Shown here one piece after another: positions 16,244 to 23,921 of a stretch of 38,679 nucleotides of DNA. Location of the stretch: the NCBI RefSeq assembly GCF_001552635.1, contig NZ_BCRO01000112.1:1-38679 (forward strand). The letters run 5' to 3'. Source of the DNA: Actinomadura hibisca NBRC 15177 (lineage in GTDB: Bacteria; Actinomycetota; Actinomycetes; Streptosporangiales; Streptosporangiaceae). Made by a program: the position numbers and the translations under genes. The notes beneath the pieces are model-generated. The model was not told the origin of the DNA. It did not search any database and saw only the letters and a program-made list of their open reading frames with translations. The first letter of the stretch is position 1. Each line of letters begins with the position of its first letter.

Positions 16244-16591
16244 ATGTCCACTGCACACGTCATCGTCACCGTCCTCGCCGCCGCCTGGGTGGCCTTCTCC
16301 GCCTACTCGATCCTGCGCCGCGCCACCTGGGTGGTCGAGCCGCTCACCGAGTACGGCGTCCCCAGCTCGTGGTGGCCCTGGCTCGGAGCCGCGAAGGCGG
16401 CGGGGGCGGCGGGCCTGCTCGTCGGGCTGCTGGTGCCCGTCATCGGCACCCTGGCGGCCATCGGGCTGATCCTGTACTTCACCGGGGCCGTCATCACGAT
16501 CGTGCGCGCCCGCTCCTACGCCCACATCCCCTACCCGCTCCTCTACCTGGTCCCGGTGGCCGCCGCCCTGGCCCTGGCGACCGCCGCCTGA
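16244..16591 (+). CDS. DoxX-like four-helix membrane protein
   Basis: A 115-residue integral membrane protein with four hydrophobic helices (about residues 5-25, 45-65, 67-88 and 95-115). The WWPWLGAAKAAGAAGLLVGL stretch and the YAHIPYPLLYLVPVAAALA end resemble DoxX-like (DoxX_2) proteins. Some DoxX relatives are linked to thiol redox or respiratory complexes, but this subgroup has no firm function. The ATG lies about ten bases after GGGAG. It is followed 31 bp later by an unrelated membrane-protein gene. Confidence 0.75.
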   Translation: MSTAHVIVTVLAAAWVAFSAYSILRRATWVVEPLTEYGVPSSWWPWLGAAKAAGAAGLLVGLLVPVIGTLAAIGLILYFTGAVITIVRARSYAHIPYPLLYLVPVAAALALATAA

Positions 16592-16622
16592 GTCATGGCC
16601 GCCTGGCCACTGGTGCGAGAGT

Positions 16623-17900
16623 GTGATCGTGCTGGAAGAACTGAGCTATATGCCGCGGTGGCGGTGGGTGCTTGCCGCCTGCCTTCTGGTGGGGGCCGGG
16701 GTCGTCTCCTTGGCGTACGGGTGGTGGTTCGTCGGCCTCCCGCTCGTGCTCGGTGCCGTCGCCTTTCCCGTGCAGTGGCTCGTGGACCGGTACTTGACGG
16801 AGCGGCGGCTGGTGTCGTTCATGGTCCCCCACTACGGGGAGATGCTGGACGAGCACGAGTTCGACCCCCGCACCGACGACGCCACCGAGGCCATGCTCCG
16901 CGACTACCAGGAGGCGCACGACATCTACGAGCGGTTGAAGCGTCTCGGCAAGGGAGACTACGACCGGGTCAATGCTGAGCTCGATCGTGGCTACGACGCC
17001 ATCGACAGGCTGGACCTCCAGTGGATCGGCAGCACCGCCGCCGGCCGGTCGAAGCGGGAAGACGGAGCGGGGGAGCCGGGCGAGCACGCGTTGCAGATCT
17101 CGGAGCGCCCCTGGGACGGGGAGCCGCTGCACGTCTTCGCCGGGCGGGGCAAGAAGGTGCTGGCCCTGCCGGAGGGGTTCGGCCGGGAGACGGTGGTGGA
17201 ATTCCGCAACCTGGGGACTGAGGAGGCGGTGATCCGCCACAGGAACCGGCGGCTGGAAAGCTTCTACTGGCTCTTCAGTTGTGCCGGGGGAACGGTCGGG
17301 CGCGCGCTGCTGGTCGATAACCGGAAGGTGCCCAGCCATCTGAAGATCGAGACGCGCGGTGAATGGACCCTGGCGTTGCTCGACTTCGCGGCGGTGCCAC
17401 GGTTCGTCGAAAGCCGTACCGGCCAGGGGGAGGACGTGTTCCTCTACGCCGGAGGGCCCGCGCTGGCCGAGGTGACCGCGCACAACGGCGACCACCCCGC
17501 CTACTCCTCGCTCTTCGTGCTGTCCAAGCTGGAGGCTGAGCAGCGTGACCTGCTCGCCTTCCGCAGCGGTGTCGTCCCGTTGGCCGGGCCGACGGTGCTG
17601 CGTGTGGCGGGAGAGTCGCGCTGGTCCGTGGACGTTCAGCCCCTCGACACCATCCGGTCCTTCGACCGGAAGATCGAAGGCTCGGGCAACGACGTCGTCC
17701 GGTACACCGGCCCCACCGCCCATGCCAGGTTCCGGCACGGGGAGAGGCTCAAGGTCCGGCTCCTGGACGAGGGCTTGCGGGAGATCAGGGAGATCTTCCT
17801 CCGGCACGACGACGGAGAAGTGATCGTGCTGCTGGAGCGGGGGGCCCTGCTGCACATGGGAACCGACGCGACGGGCTGGAGCATCAGCGTCGACCACTGA
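16623..17900 (+). CDS. Membrane protein with duplicated beta-rich domain, unknown
   Basis: A 425-residue protein I do not recognise. Two adjacent TM helices (about residues 13-31 and 34-52) are followed by a charged, probably helical segment (about 70-130) and a long beta-rich region (about 150-425). That region contains an approximate internal duplication. In the first half, GEWTLALLDFAAVPRF leads to GQGEDVFLYAGGPA; in the second, SRWSVDVQPLDTIRSF leads to GSGNDVVRYTGPTA. The same W-x-x-x-(L/V)...(R)F...G-x-G-x-DV-x-x-Y-(A/T)G grammar is seen twice. The GTG at 16623 is weakly supported; GTG 16629 or ATG 16650 are alternatives. Confidence 0.75.
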   Translation: MIVLEELSYMPRWRWVLAACLLVGAGVVSLAYGWWFVGLPLVLGAVAFPVQWLVDRYLTERRLVSFMVPHYGEMLDEHEFDPRTDDATEAMLRDYQEAHDIYERLKRLGKGDYDRVNAELDRGYDAIDRLDLQWIGSTAAGRSKREDGAGEPGEHALQISERPWDGEPLHVFAGRGKKVLALPEGFGRETVVEFRNLGTEEAVIRHRNRRLESFYWLFSCAGGTVGRALLVDNRKVPSHLKIETRGEWTLALLDFAAVPRFVESRTGQGEDVFLYAGGPALAEVTAHNGDHPAYSSLFVLSKLEAEQRDLLAFRSGVVPLAGPTVLRVAGESRWSVDVQPLDTIRSFDRKIEGSGNDVVRYTGPTAHARFRHGERLKVRLLDEGLREIREIFLRHDDGEVIVLLERGALLHMGTDATGWSISVDH

Positions 17901-18027
17901 GCCGGTCCCGTCCGGTTTCGCGTTTCGCGTCGGCCGCCGAGCGGGGAGGCGTGGGTCCTGCCGCCTCCCCGGCATGGCGGTCTCCTGCGCGCTCGCAGGC
18001 TGCCGCCTTAGCGTTCACCTTCATTCT

Positions 18028-18122
18028 ATTGCAACGAGCATCGCTCCTTTGTTGCATTAGCTTTCATCTCCATCGCAACAACTTTGCGGCATCAACCTGC
18101 GTAAACGCCTTTTGAATGCAAA
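18028..18122. promoter_or_regulatory. Cluster of TTGCAA/GTTGCA half-sites
   Basis: Four related elements lie within 95 bp: ATTGCAAC (18028-18035), GTTGCATT (18051-18058, inverted), CGCAAC (18074-18079) and GAATGCAAA (18114-18122). The first two form an inverted pair. The cluster lies just upstream of the predicted operon promoter at 18130-18158, so it looks like a multi-site operator for a dimeric regulator. No regulator gene is adjacent. Confidence 0.45.
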
Positions 18123-18129
18123 GAGGTCC

Positions 18130-18158
18130 TTGCTGAATCCGTGAAGGCAACGTAGCGT
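18130..18158 (+). promoter_or_regulatory. Promoter of DUF4097-ABC exporter operon
   Basis: TTGCTG (18130-18135) and TAGCGT (18153-18158) are 17 bp apart, matching the actinobacterial housekeeping pattern TTGnnn-N17-TAnnnT. The start codon at 18203 is about 40 bases beyond the expected transcription start. Confidence 0.45.
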
Positions 18159-18202
18159 TTCTCTCATCAGAAACAAGCCGCACGGAACGCGAGGAGCACC
18201 CG

Positions 18203-18865
18203 ATGACCACCTTCAACACCCCCGCCCCCATCACCGCCAGCCTGGAGATCGCGGCCGGACGCGTGCAGTTCATCGCCGCCGACCGCGCCGACACCGCGGT
18301 GGAGGTCCGGCCCGTCAACGCCGCCAAGGGCCGCGACGTCAAGGCGGCCGAGCAGACCACCGTCGAGTTCGCCGACGGCGTCCTGCGGATCGCGACCCCG
18401 GCCAAGAACCGCCACCTGGGCCCCGCCGGTTCGGTGGAGGTGACGGTGAAGCTGCCCGCCGGTTCCCGCGTGGAGGGCAAGGCCGCCGCGACCGAGCTGC
18501 GGGTGGTGGGGCGGCTGGGCGCGGTCGACTTCGACGGCGCCTACCGCCAGGTCAAGATCGACGAGGCCGCCAGTGTCCGCCTCACCGCCACCGACGGCGA
18601 CGTCGAGGTCGGACGCCTGGACGGCCCGGCCGACATCAAGACCATGCGCGGTGACATCCGCATCACCGAGGCGACCGGCGGTGCGGTGGTGCTCAACACC
18701 CAGTCCGGCGACATCTCGGTCACCGCCGCCGCGGGCGTGTCGGCCGCGCTGGACGCCCACACCAGCCTGGGCCGCGTCAGCAACGCGCTGCGCAACGACG
18801 GCACCACCGGCCTGGACATCCGCGCCACCACCACCCGCGGCGACATCACCGCCCGCACCCAGTGA
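18203..18865 (+). CDS. DUF4097-family beta-repeat protein
   Basis: A 220-residue protein rich in short beta strands that form a DUF4097/adhesin-like right-handed repeat. Successive turns end in patterns such as GDVEVGRLDG, GDIRITEATG, SGDISVTAAAG and RGDITARTQ. There is no signal peptide or TM helix. Such proteins often lie at the head of actinobacterial DrrAB-type ABC exporter operons and behind small regulators, but their role is unknown. A GAGGAG site precedes the ATG. The ABC ATPase gene follows 35 bp downstream, so the three genes are probably one operon. Confidence 0.85.
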   Translation: MTTFNTPAPITASLEIAAGRVQFIAADRADTAVEVRPVNAAKGRDVKAAEQTTVEFADGVLRIATPAKNRHLGPAGSVEVTVKLPAGSRVEGKAAATELRVVGRLGAVDFDGAYRQVKIDEAASVRLTATDGDVEVGRLDGPADIKTMRGDIRITEATGGAVVLNTQSGDISVTAAAGVSAALDAHTSLGRVSNALRNDGTTGLDIRATTTRGDITARTQ

Positions 18866-18900
18866 TCCCCGCGCCCCACACCCCCCAAGGAGCAATCGCC

Positions 18901-19869
18901 ATGACGAACCTGGCCATAGCGGCGAGCGGACTGCGCAAGTCCTACCGCGACAAGACCGGCGAGAAGGTCGTGCTCGACGGCATCGACCTGGCCGTCCCCG
19001 AAGGAACGATCTTCTCCCTGCTCGGCCCCAACGGGGCGGGCAAGACCACCACGGTGCAGATCCTGTCCACCCTCATCGCCCCCGACGCCGGTGACGTCCA
19101 GGTCGCCGGGCACGACCTGGCCCGCAACCCCGACGACGTACGCGGCGCGATCGGGGTGACCGGGCAGTGCTCGGCGGTCGACAAGCTGCTCACCGGCAGG
19201 GAGAACCTGCTGCTGATGGCCAACCTCAAGCACCTCCCCAAGGCAGAAGGAAAGCGGAAGGCCGACGAGCTGCTGGAACGCTTCGACCTGGTCGAGGCCG
19301 CGGGCAAGCCCGCCTCCACCTACTCCGGCGGTATGCAGCGCCGCCTGGACCTGGCCATGACCCTGGTCGGCGACCCCCGCCTGATCTTCCTGGACGAGCC
19401 CACCACCGGCCTGGACCCCCGCAGCCGCCGCGCCATGTGGCAGATCGTCCGCGAGCTGGTCGCGACCGGCGTCACCATCTTCCTGACCACGCAGTACCTG
19501 GAGGAAGCCGACCAGCTCGCCGACCACATCGCCCTGCTGGACCAGGGGCGACTGATCGCCCAGGGCACGGCCAACGAACTCAAGCGCCTCATCCCCGGCG
19601 GCCACGTCACCCTGCGCTTCACCGACGAAGCCCCGCTGAAGAACGCGCTGGACGTCCTGGGCCAGGGCTTCCTGGACACCTCCGACGACGCCCGCCTCAC
19701 CCTCCAGGTCCCCAACGACGGCAGCGTCGCCGCCCTGCGCGGCCTGCTCGCCCAGCTGGAGGCCGCCCGCATCGAACCCGCCGAACTCAGCGTCCACACC
19801 CCCGACCTGGACGACGTGTTCCTCACCCTCACCGGGCAGCGCAACGACCAGAAGCAGGAGACCGTCTGA
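18901..19869 (+). CDS. ABC exporter ATPase (DrrA-like)
   Basis: A 322-residue ATP-binding subunit of an ABC-2 type exporter, close in form to the daunorubicin-resistance ATPase DrrA. It has Walker A LLGPNGAGKTTT, signature YSGGMQRRLDLA and Walker B RLIFLDEPTTGLDP. The switch region reads TTQYLEEADQLADH, with Gln where most ABC ATPases have the H-loop His. That substitution is usual in the DrrA group. The C-terminal extension (about 235-322) also fits DrrA. The ATG at 18901 follows AAGGAGC; an in-frame start at 18862 lacks support. It pairs with the membrane subunit through a TGATG overlap. Confidence 0.93.
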   Translation: MTNLAIAASGLRKSYRDKTGEKVVLDGIDLAVPEGTIFSLLGPNGAGKTTTVQILSTLIAPDAGDVQVAGHDLARNPDDVRGAIGVTGQCSAVDKLLTGRENLLLMANLKHLPKAEGKRKADELLERFDLVEAAGKPASTYSGGMQRRLDLAMTLVGDPRLIFLDEPTTGLDPRSRRAMWQIVRELVATGVTIFLTTQYLEEADQLADHIALLDQGRLIAQGTANELKRLIPGGHVTLRFTDEAPLKNALDVLGQGFLDTSDDARLTLQVPNDGSVAALRGLLAQLEAARIEPAELSVHTPDLDDVFLTLTGQRNDQKQETV

Positions 19870-20651
19870 TGAGCACCCTCGCCCTCGCCGCCCGCGATTC
19901 CTCCACCATGATCGGCCGGCAGCTCAAGCGCCTGGTCCGCTACCCGTCCATGACCATCCAGCTCATCATCACGCCGGTCATCCTGCTGCTGCTGTTCGTC
20001 TACGTCTTCGGCGGCACACTCGGCGCGGGCCTCGGCGGAAGCGGCGGCGGCCGTAGCGCCTACGTCAACTACGTCGTCCCCGGCATCCTGCTCATGGCGG
20101 CGGCCACCGCCGCGACCGGCACCGCCGTCATGGTCGCCACCGACATGACCGAAGGCATCATCGCCCGCTTCCGCACCATGCGGATCTCCCGCGCCTCGGT
20201 CCTGACCGGCCACGTCGTCGCCAGCGTGATCCAGCAGCTGCTCGGCATGGCCGTCCTGGTCGGGATCGCCGCCGCGATCGGGTTCCGCCCGAACGCCACG
20301 GCCGTCGAGTGGCTGGCCACCGCCGGACTGCTGACCCTGTTCGCCACCGCCATCACCTGGCTCGCCGTCGCCCTGGGCCTGAAGTCCTCCACCCCCGAGG
20401 CCGCCAGCAACGCCCCCATGCCCCTGATTCTGCTGCCTTTTCTGGGCAGCGGCTTCGTCCCCACCGACTCCATGCCGACCGCGATCCGCTGGTTCGCCGA
20501 GTACCAGCCCTTCACCCCGATCATGGAGACCGTCCGCGGCCTGCTGCTGGGCACCCCGATCGGCAACAGCGCCGCCATCGCCACCGCCTGGTGCGCAGGC
20601 ATCGCCCTGGTCTCCTACCTGTGGGCCAAGCACACCTTCAACAAAGCCTGA
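19869..20651 (+). CDS. ABC-2 type permease (DrrB-like)
   Basis: A 260-residue membrane subunit with six hydrophobic helices. ABC-2 permease features are the amphipathic N terminus before SMTIQLIITPVILLLLFVYV, the VVPGILLMAAATAATGTAVM segment, the ARFRTMRISRASVLTGH coupling loop and PFTPIMETVRGLL near the end. I chose the ATG at 19869, which shares a base with the ATPase stop (TGATG); the longer open frame upstream is a shadow. With the ATPase it forms an exporter of small hydrophobic molecules of unknown identity. A strong terminator follows. Confidence 0.92.
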   Translation: MSTLALAARDSSTMIGRQLKRLVRYPSMTIQLIITPVILLLLFVYVFGGTLGAGLGGSGGGRSAYVNYVVPGILLMAAATAATGTAVMVATDMTEGIIARFRTMRISRASVLTGHVVASVIQQLLGMAVLVGIAAAIGFRPNATAVEWLATAGLLTLFATAITWLAVALGLKSSTPEAASNAPMPLILLPFLGSGFVPTDSMPTAIRWFAEYQPFTPIMETVRGLLLGTPIGNSAAIATAWCAGIALVSYLWAKHTFNKA

Positions 20652-20671
20652 CCAGCAAGGAGCACCCCCGC

Positions 20672-20707
20672 GCAGGGCCGTCGGACCACCAGGTCCGACG
20701 GCCCTGC
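20672..20707 (+). terminator. Strong hairpin terminator after ABC operon
   Basis: A perfect 16-bp stem (GCAGGGCCGTCGGACC and complement) closes an ACCA tetraloop, 20 bases after the permease stop. A short CTTTG tail follows. It separates the exporter operon from the accessory region. Confidence 0.85.
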
Positions 20708-20825
20708 ACCTTTGTGGCTTCTGCGTTAGGTCCGCATCGGCAACCTTGACGGAGCAGATGCACGAACGGAGGATCGCAGCACAGTGCGCGCAAGGCCGCG
20801 CACACCGCCTGACGCGGAGGTCGCC

Positions 20826-21077
20826 GTGGCTCTGGAGTTCTATGGCAAGGACGACACCAGCAAGAACCAAGGCTCCCCGGCGGTCTTCATCGACCGCGTG
20901 ACGGGTGAAATCGTGTTCCAGGGATGGACTGAGACGGATGCGGCCGTGCTGGCTGAGATCTCTTCGCACAGCCGTACTGCGGCGAACGAGTCGTCGGTGC
21001 GCTTGCCTGCACGCATGAAGCCGATCATCCTCAAGGCTTTGGAGGCTCTTGATGGACGCGCCCCTGACCGGCGATGA
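20826..21077 (+). CDS. Small conserved protein upstream of DUF6879 gene
   Basis: An 83-residue cytoplasmic protein that I cannot assign to a named family. It begins VALEFYGKDDTSKNQGSPAV and contains TGEIVFQGW. The later part (RMKPIILKALEALD) is probably helical. Small proteins of this kind often precede DUF6879 and XRE/DUF5753 genes in actinomycetes. I prefer the GTG at 20826, with GGAGG five bases upstream, over the in-frame GTG at 20784, which has no ribosome site. Its last 26 bases overlap the DUF6879 gene, so the two are co-translated. A partner role in the XRE regulatory set is inferred from position only. Confidence 0.75.
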   Translation: MALEFYGKDDTSKNQGSPAVFIDRVTGEIVFQGWTETDAAVLAEISSHSRTAANESSVRLPARMKPIILKALEALDGRAPDRR

Positions 21078-21570
21078 CTTCGCGGCGCTTCTTGCCGCCA
21101 CGACCCGTTCGGCGGTCCATCTCGAACTGCGCGACGCCTACATGGCCGACGAATCGTTCACCCGGTGGCTGAAAAGCGGCCTCGTCGAGACGGACGACTC
21201 TGATGAGTGGTGGGCGTCGATCGTCGAGGAAGCGGTTTCGAGGCGGGTCGCGGTCCGGCGGGCTCGCATCGTCTCAGAGCCTCTCTCCGATTACGCGCGC
21301 TGGCTCTGGGAGTGCACCGGGCCAGTGAACATCGCGGCCGGGGAGGAGGTGCGCTGGCTGCCGCGCCATCACACGTCCGGACTTCTTGTCCCGCCTTCTG
21401 ACTTCTGGGTGTTCGACGACGAGCTGTTGGTCTGGAACCACTTCGACGGCAGGGGAGAGTGGGCGGGCAACGAAGTGCTCCGTGACCCGGATATGGCCAA
21501 GATGTGCCGAGACTCCTTTGACGCGGTATGGGAACGGGCCACCGACCATCGGGAGTACCGGCCCTCCTGA
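21052..21570 (+). CDS. DUF6879-family protein
   Basis: A 172-residue protein of the DUF6879 type, common in actinomycetes beside XRE/DUF5753 regulators. Visible landmarks are an N-terminal helical segment with VHLELRDAYM, then RRVAVRRARIVSEPLSDYARW, NIAAGEEVRWLPR, PSDFWVFDDELLVWNHFDG and a closing WERATDH. There are no TM helices or catalytic motifs. The ATG at 21052 has GGAGG six bases upstream; a TTG three bases earlier is less likely. It ends ten bases before the XRE regulator gene, so the three genes form an operon. The function is unknown; a regulatory partner or anti-regulator role is usually assumed. Confidence 0.85.
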   Translation: MDAPLTGDDFAALLAATTRSAVHLELRDAYMADESFTRWLKSGLVETDDSDEWWASIVEEAVSRRVAVRRARIVSEPLSDYARWLWECTGPVNIAAGEEVRWLPRHHTSGLLVPPSDFWVFDDELLVWNHFDGRGEWAGNEVLRDPDMAKMCRDSFDAVWERATDHREYRPS

Positions 21571-21579
21571 ATCGTCGCC

Positions 21580-22428
21580 ATGCCCCGGCACCCCTCGTCC
21601 GCGGTCCAGCAGGCCCGTGAAGTTCTGGCGGCGCGCCTGCGGGACGTCCGGCTTGATTCGGGCCTCTCCGCCCGCGAGGTCGCACGTGCCTGCGGCTGGC
21701 ACGAGTCGAAATGCAGTCGCATCCAGTCGGGTAAGCAGGCCCTCACCGACACCGACATCAGGAGCTGGTGCCTGGCCTGTGGTGCCGATGAGCAGGTGAT
21801 TTTGGACCTGATAACGGTCAATCGCCAGCTCGATGCCGCGTACGTGGAATGGCAGCGCATGCAGCGAGGCGGTTTGAAGCGCCTTCAAGAGGCCGTCATC
21901 CCCCTGTGGGATCAGACTGAGATGTTCCGGATCTATGAGCCGGGTGTGGTGCCCGGCTTTTTCCAGACTCACGGGTATGCGGCTGCGCTTCTCGGGCGAA
22001 TCTCTGAATTGTTCGCGATCCCCGGAGGCGATGATGAGGCGGCGACGGCGCGTGTCGAGCGTCAACGCCTGCTCTACTCCGGTGCGCACCGCTTCGCGGT
22101 GGTCATCGAAGAGTCCGTACTGCACGCGCGTATCGGTGATCCCGCTGTCATGGCCGGACAGCTCGGTCATCTGCTCGACGTGATGTCGCTGCCGTCGGTC
22201 TCTCTGGGGATCATCCCCTTCGCGGCGGAGCGCGGCATGTGGCCTGTCGAAGGCTTCTGGATGCTGGACGACGCTCAGGTCGTCCTGGAGACGGTCTCAG
22301 CGAAGATCACTGTTCAGCGGCCGGGCGAGCTCGACCTGTACCGGCGGGCTTTCGCGGCACTCTCCGGCATGGCGGTGCACGGTGCGCCCGCGCGCAAGCT
22401 GATCACCGCGGCGATCGCCGGGTTCTGA
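21580..22428 (+). CDS. XRE-family regulator with DUF5753 domain
   Basis: A 282-residue DNA-binding protein of the WhiJ-like type. The N-terminal HTH (about residues 15-70) contains LDSGLSAREVARACGWHESK. The DUF5753 domain (about 95-275) has the typical YEPGVVPGFFQTHGYA, RVERQRLL and SLGIIPFAAERG. Such regulators work with small DUF397 or DUF6879 partners in development or antibiotic control. Here the partner is the DUF6879 gene immediately upstream. Direct repeats just downstream (22437-22453) may be its binding site for the next gene. The start is the ATG at 21580. Confidence 0.9.
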   Translation: MPRHPSSAVQQAREVLAARLRDVRLDSGLSAREVARACGWHESKCSRIQSGKQALTDTDIRSWCLACGADEQVILDLITVNRQLDAAYVEWQRMQRGGLKRLQEAVIPLWDQTEMFRIYEPGVVPGFFQTHGYAAALLGRISELFAIPGGDDEAATARVERQRLLYSGAHRFAVVIEESVLHARIGDPAVMAGQLGHLLDVMSLPSVSLGIIPFAAERGMWPVEGFWMLDDAQVVLETVSAKITVQRPGELDLYRRAFAALSGMAVHGAPARKLITAAIAGF

Positions 22429-22436
22429 ATTGACGT

Positions 22437-22453
22437 GCAAGTCGACGCAAGTC
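22437..22453 (+). promoter_or_regulatory. GCAAGTC direct repeat, candidate activator site
   Basis: Two perfect copies of GCAAGTC lie exactly 10 bp apart, one helical turn, immediately after the XRE gene. A TAGCGT element at 22480-22485 could be the -10 of the next gene, with no good -35. The repeats would then centre near -47, where an activator replaces the -35 box. Binding by the upstream XRE protein is inferred. Confidence 0.4.
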
Positions 22454-22561
22454 CCTGGATGTGGTGGAGGGCGACTTCCTAGCGTTCTGTGCGTGGACCT
22501 TCCCGGTTCACGACGCGCGCGGCGGCAGGCCGCGCCCGAGGCTTTCGAGGAGGAAGCCGAG

Positions 22562-22996
22562 ATGACCGTTGTTTCCGAACGCACCGCCGACGTCGTCAAG
22601 GACCCGCGCGAACTGGTCTCGCCGGAGACCTTCGGCAAGCTCGTCAGGTTCATGGTGACGCGGCACCGGGTCACCGTCCGCTACGCCGAACGGGTCATCG
22701 AGCAGACCCTGGTCTACCTCAAGGCGGTCGCCGACAATCCCGGCCTCCGGATCGTTCCCGACATCGCCGTGGACCCCGGCTGGCACTGCTTCATCGAGCA
22801 CACCCACGAGTACGCCGAGTTCTGCGAGCGCGTCGCCGGGCGGTTCGTCCACCACGTCCCGATCATGATCGAGGACATCAGCTCCGGGGCGGCGATGGCC
22901 CGCACCGTTCCGGCGCTGCGGGCCACCGGGTATCGGGTGGAGATGGAATTCTGGGGCACCGGGGAGTCCTGCTGCCCGGCCAATCCATGTGTGTGA
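22562..22996 (+). CDS. Small protein with Cys-rich C-terminal tail
   Basis: A 144-residue protein with no signal peptide. The body is mostly helical: RELVSPETFGKLVRFMV, RYAERVIEQTLVYLKAV, then DPGWHCFIEHTHEYAEFCERVAGRFVHHVP. It resembles, from memory, a group of actinobacterial proteins sharing the phrase GWH.FI..T.EYA.FC.RVAGRF.HHVP, often with a Cys-bearing tail; the family has no firm function. The end, GTGESCCPANPCV, carries three Cys in the last seven residues, suggesting metal binding or modification. Conserved His and Cys in the body (WHCF, FCERV, VHHV) add to that. The ATG follows AGGAGGA by seven bases. A kinase-fold gene begins 19 bp downstream. Confidence 0.78.
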   Translation: MTVVSERTADVVKDPRELVSPETFGKLVRFMVTRHRVTVRYAERVIEQTLVYLKAVADNPGLRIVPDIAVDPGWHCFIEHTHEYAEFCERVAGRFVHHVPIMIEDISSGAAMARTVPALRATGYRVEMEFWGTGESCCPANPCV

Positions 22997-23015
22997 GCCG
23001 ACGGGAAGGGCGTTG

Positions 23016-23837
23016 ATGCCGCGCAGTGCGTGGGGCGACCTGCCCCAGCCGGTCAGGGACGCCGTCCAAGAGCAGGTCGGTGCGGTGGCCGGGCTCGTGC
23101 CGGCCCCTTCGGGCAACCATGCTCATATCGCGGGGACGTTGCGCGCGTCCTCGGGGCCCGTCTTCGTCAAGGGGGCGCGCAAGGAGGCCGACCGGGACGG
23201 CCCCGAGATCTGGTCCCTGCGCAACGAGGCCCGGATCAACCCGCATGTGCAGCCGTACGCGCCCCGTCTCCTGTGGACCGTGGAGGAGGCGGGATGGCTG
23301 CTGCTGGGGTTCGAGTACGTCGAGGCGCGCCATGCCGACTACACGCCGGGCTCTCCGGATCTGGCCGTCCTGACCGAGGTCCTGGAAGCGTTCCAGGCGA
23401 TGGCCGCTCCTGATGCGGTCGTGCTCCAGGTGGAGCGACGCTGGCAGCCGGTCCTGGCGGACGTCTCCGCGATGGCGGGCGGCGCTCTGCTCCACGCCGA
23501 CCTGAACCCCGCCAACCTGCTGATCACCCCCGAGGGCCGCGCCTGTGTCGTGGACTGGGCTTTCACCTCGCGCGGAGCCGCCTGGGTGGAACTGGCGCTG
23601 CTCATTCCCTGGCTGCTCAAAGCCGGACACAGCCCTGACCAGGTGGCCCGCTGGTCGGCGCGGTTCCCCTCGTGGGCCGGGACCGATCCGACGGCCATCG
23701 ACCTGCTCGCATGGGCGTTCGCCGAGTCCTGGCGGCGGCGCAGCAGCGCCGATCCCGCAGTGCCGTGGAAGGCCGAACTGGCCGCCCTGGGACAGCAGTG
23801 GGCTGATCATCGACGGGCCCGACCTCCCGGGCGGTAA
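23016..23837 (+). CDS. Aminoglycoside phosphotransferase-fold kinase
   Basis: A 273-residue protein of the APH/choline-kinase superfamily. Visible parts are a nucleotide-binding loop region (APSGNHAHIAGTL), the ATP-binding Lys in GPVFVKGARKE, the Brenner motif LLHADLNPANLLIT (H, catalytic D, N) and the metal-binding D in CVVDWAF. The fold covers antibiotic, small-metabolite and sometimes protein kinases; the target is not predictable. The ATG at 23016 follows GGGAAGGG. It lies 19 bp after the Cys-tail protein gene, so the two are probably one transcript. Whether the kinase acts on that protein, on a metabolite, or on an antibiotic is open. Confidence 0.85.
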   Translation: MPRSAWGDLPQPVRDAVQEQVGAVAGLVPAPSGNHAHIAGTLRASSGPVFVKGARKEADRDGPEIWSLRNEARINPHVQPYAPRLLWTVEEAGWLLLGFEYVEARHADYTPGSPDLAVLTEVLEAFQAMAAPDAVVLQVERRWQPVLADVSAMAGGALLHADLNPANLLITPEGRACVVDWAFTSRGAAWVELALLIPWLLKAGHSPDQVARWSARFPSWAGTDPTAIDLLAWAFAESWRRRSSADPAVPWKAELAALGQQWADHRRARPPGR

Positions 23838-23863
23838 GGGCAGGCCGTCGAGCTGTTTCAACG

Positions 23864-23896
23864 TCGAAGGGCCCCAGCGTTGCCGGGGCCCTTCGA
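23864..23896. terminator. Bidirectional hairpin terminator
   Basis: A perfect 12-bp stem (TCGAAGGGCCCC and complement) closes a 9-nt loop, between the convergent kinase and CU044_5270 genes. Its left arm and loop start share the run GAAGGGCCCCAGCGTTG with the terminator at 25734-25767. Confidence 0.8.
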
Positions 23897-23921
23897 TCAT
23901 GCGGGGAGAGCGTCGCGACGC

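Larger units (their letters stand above)
17901..18202. other. Intergenic region upstream of DUF4097-ABC operon
   Basis: There is no gene in this stretch. From about 18000 on it is AT-rich for this genome and carries the repeat cluster and the promoter described separately. Confidence 0.6.

Noticed and set aside
18064..18480. 138-codon minus-strand gene upstream of the DUF4097 gene
   Set aside because: It is antisense to the start of the DUF4097 gene and to its promoter, with no motif and no suitable ribosome site.
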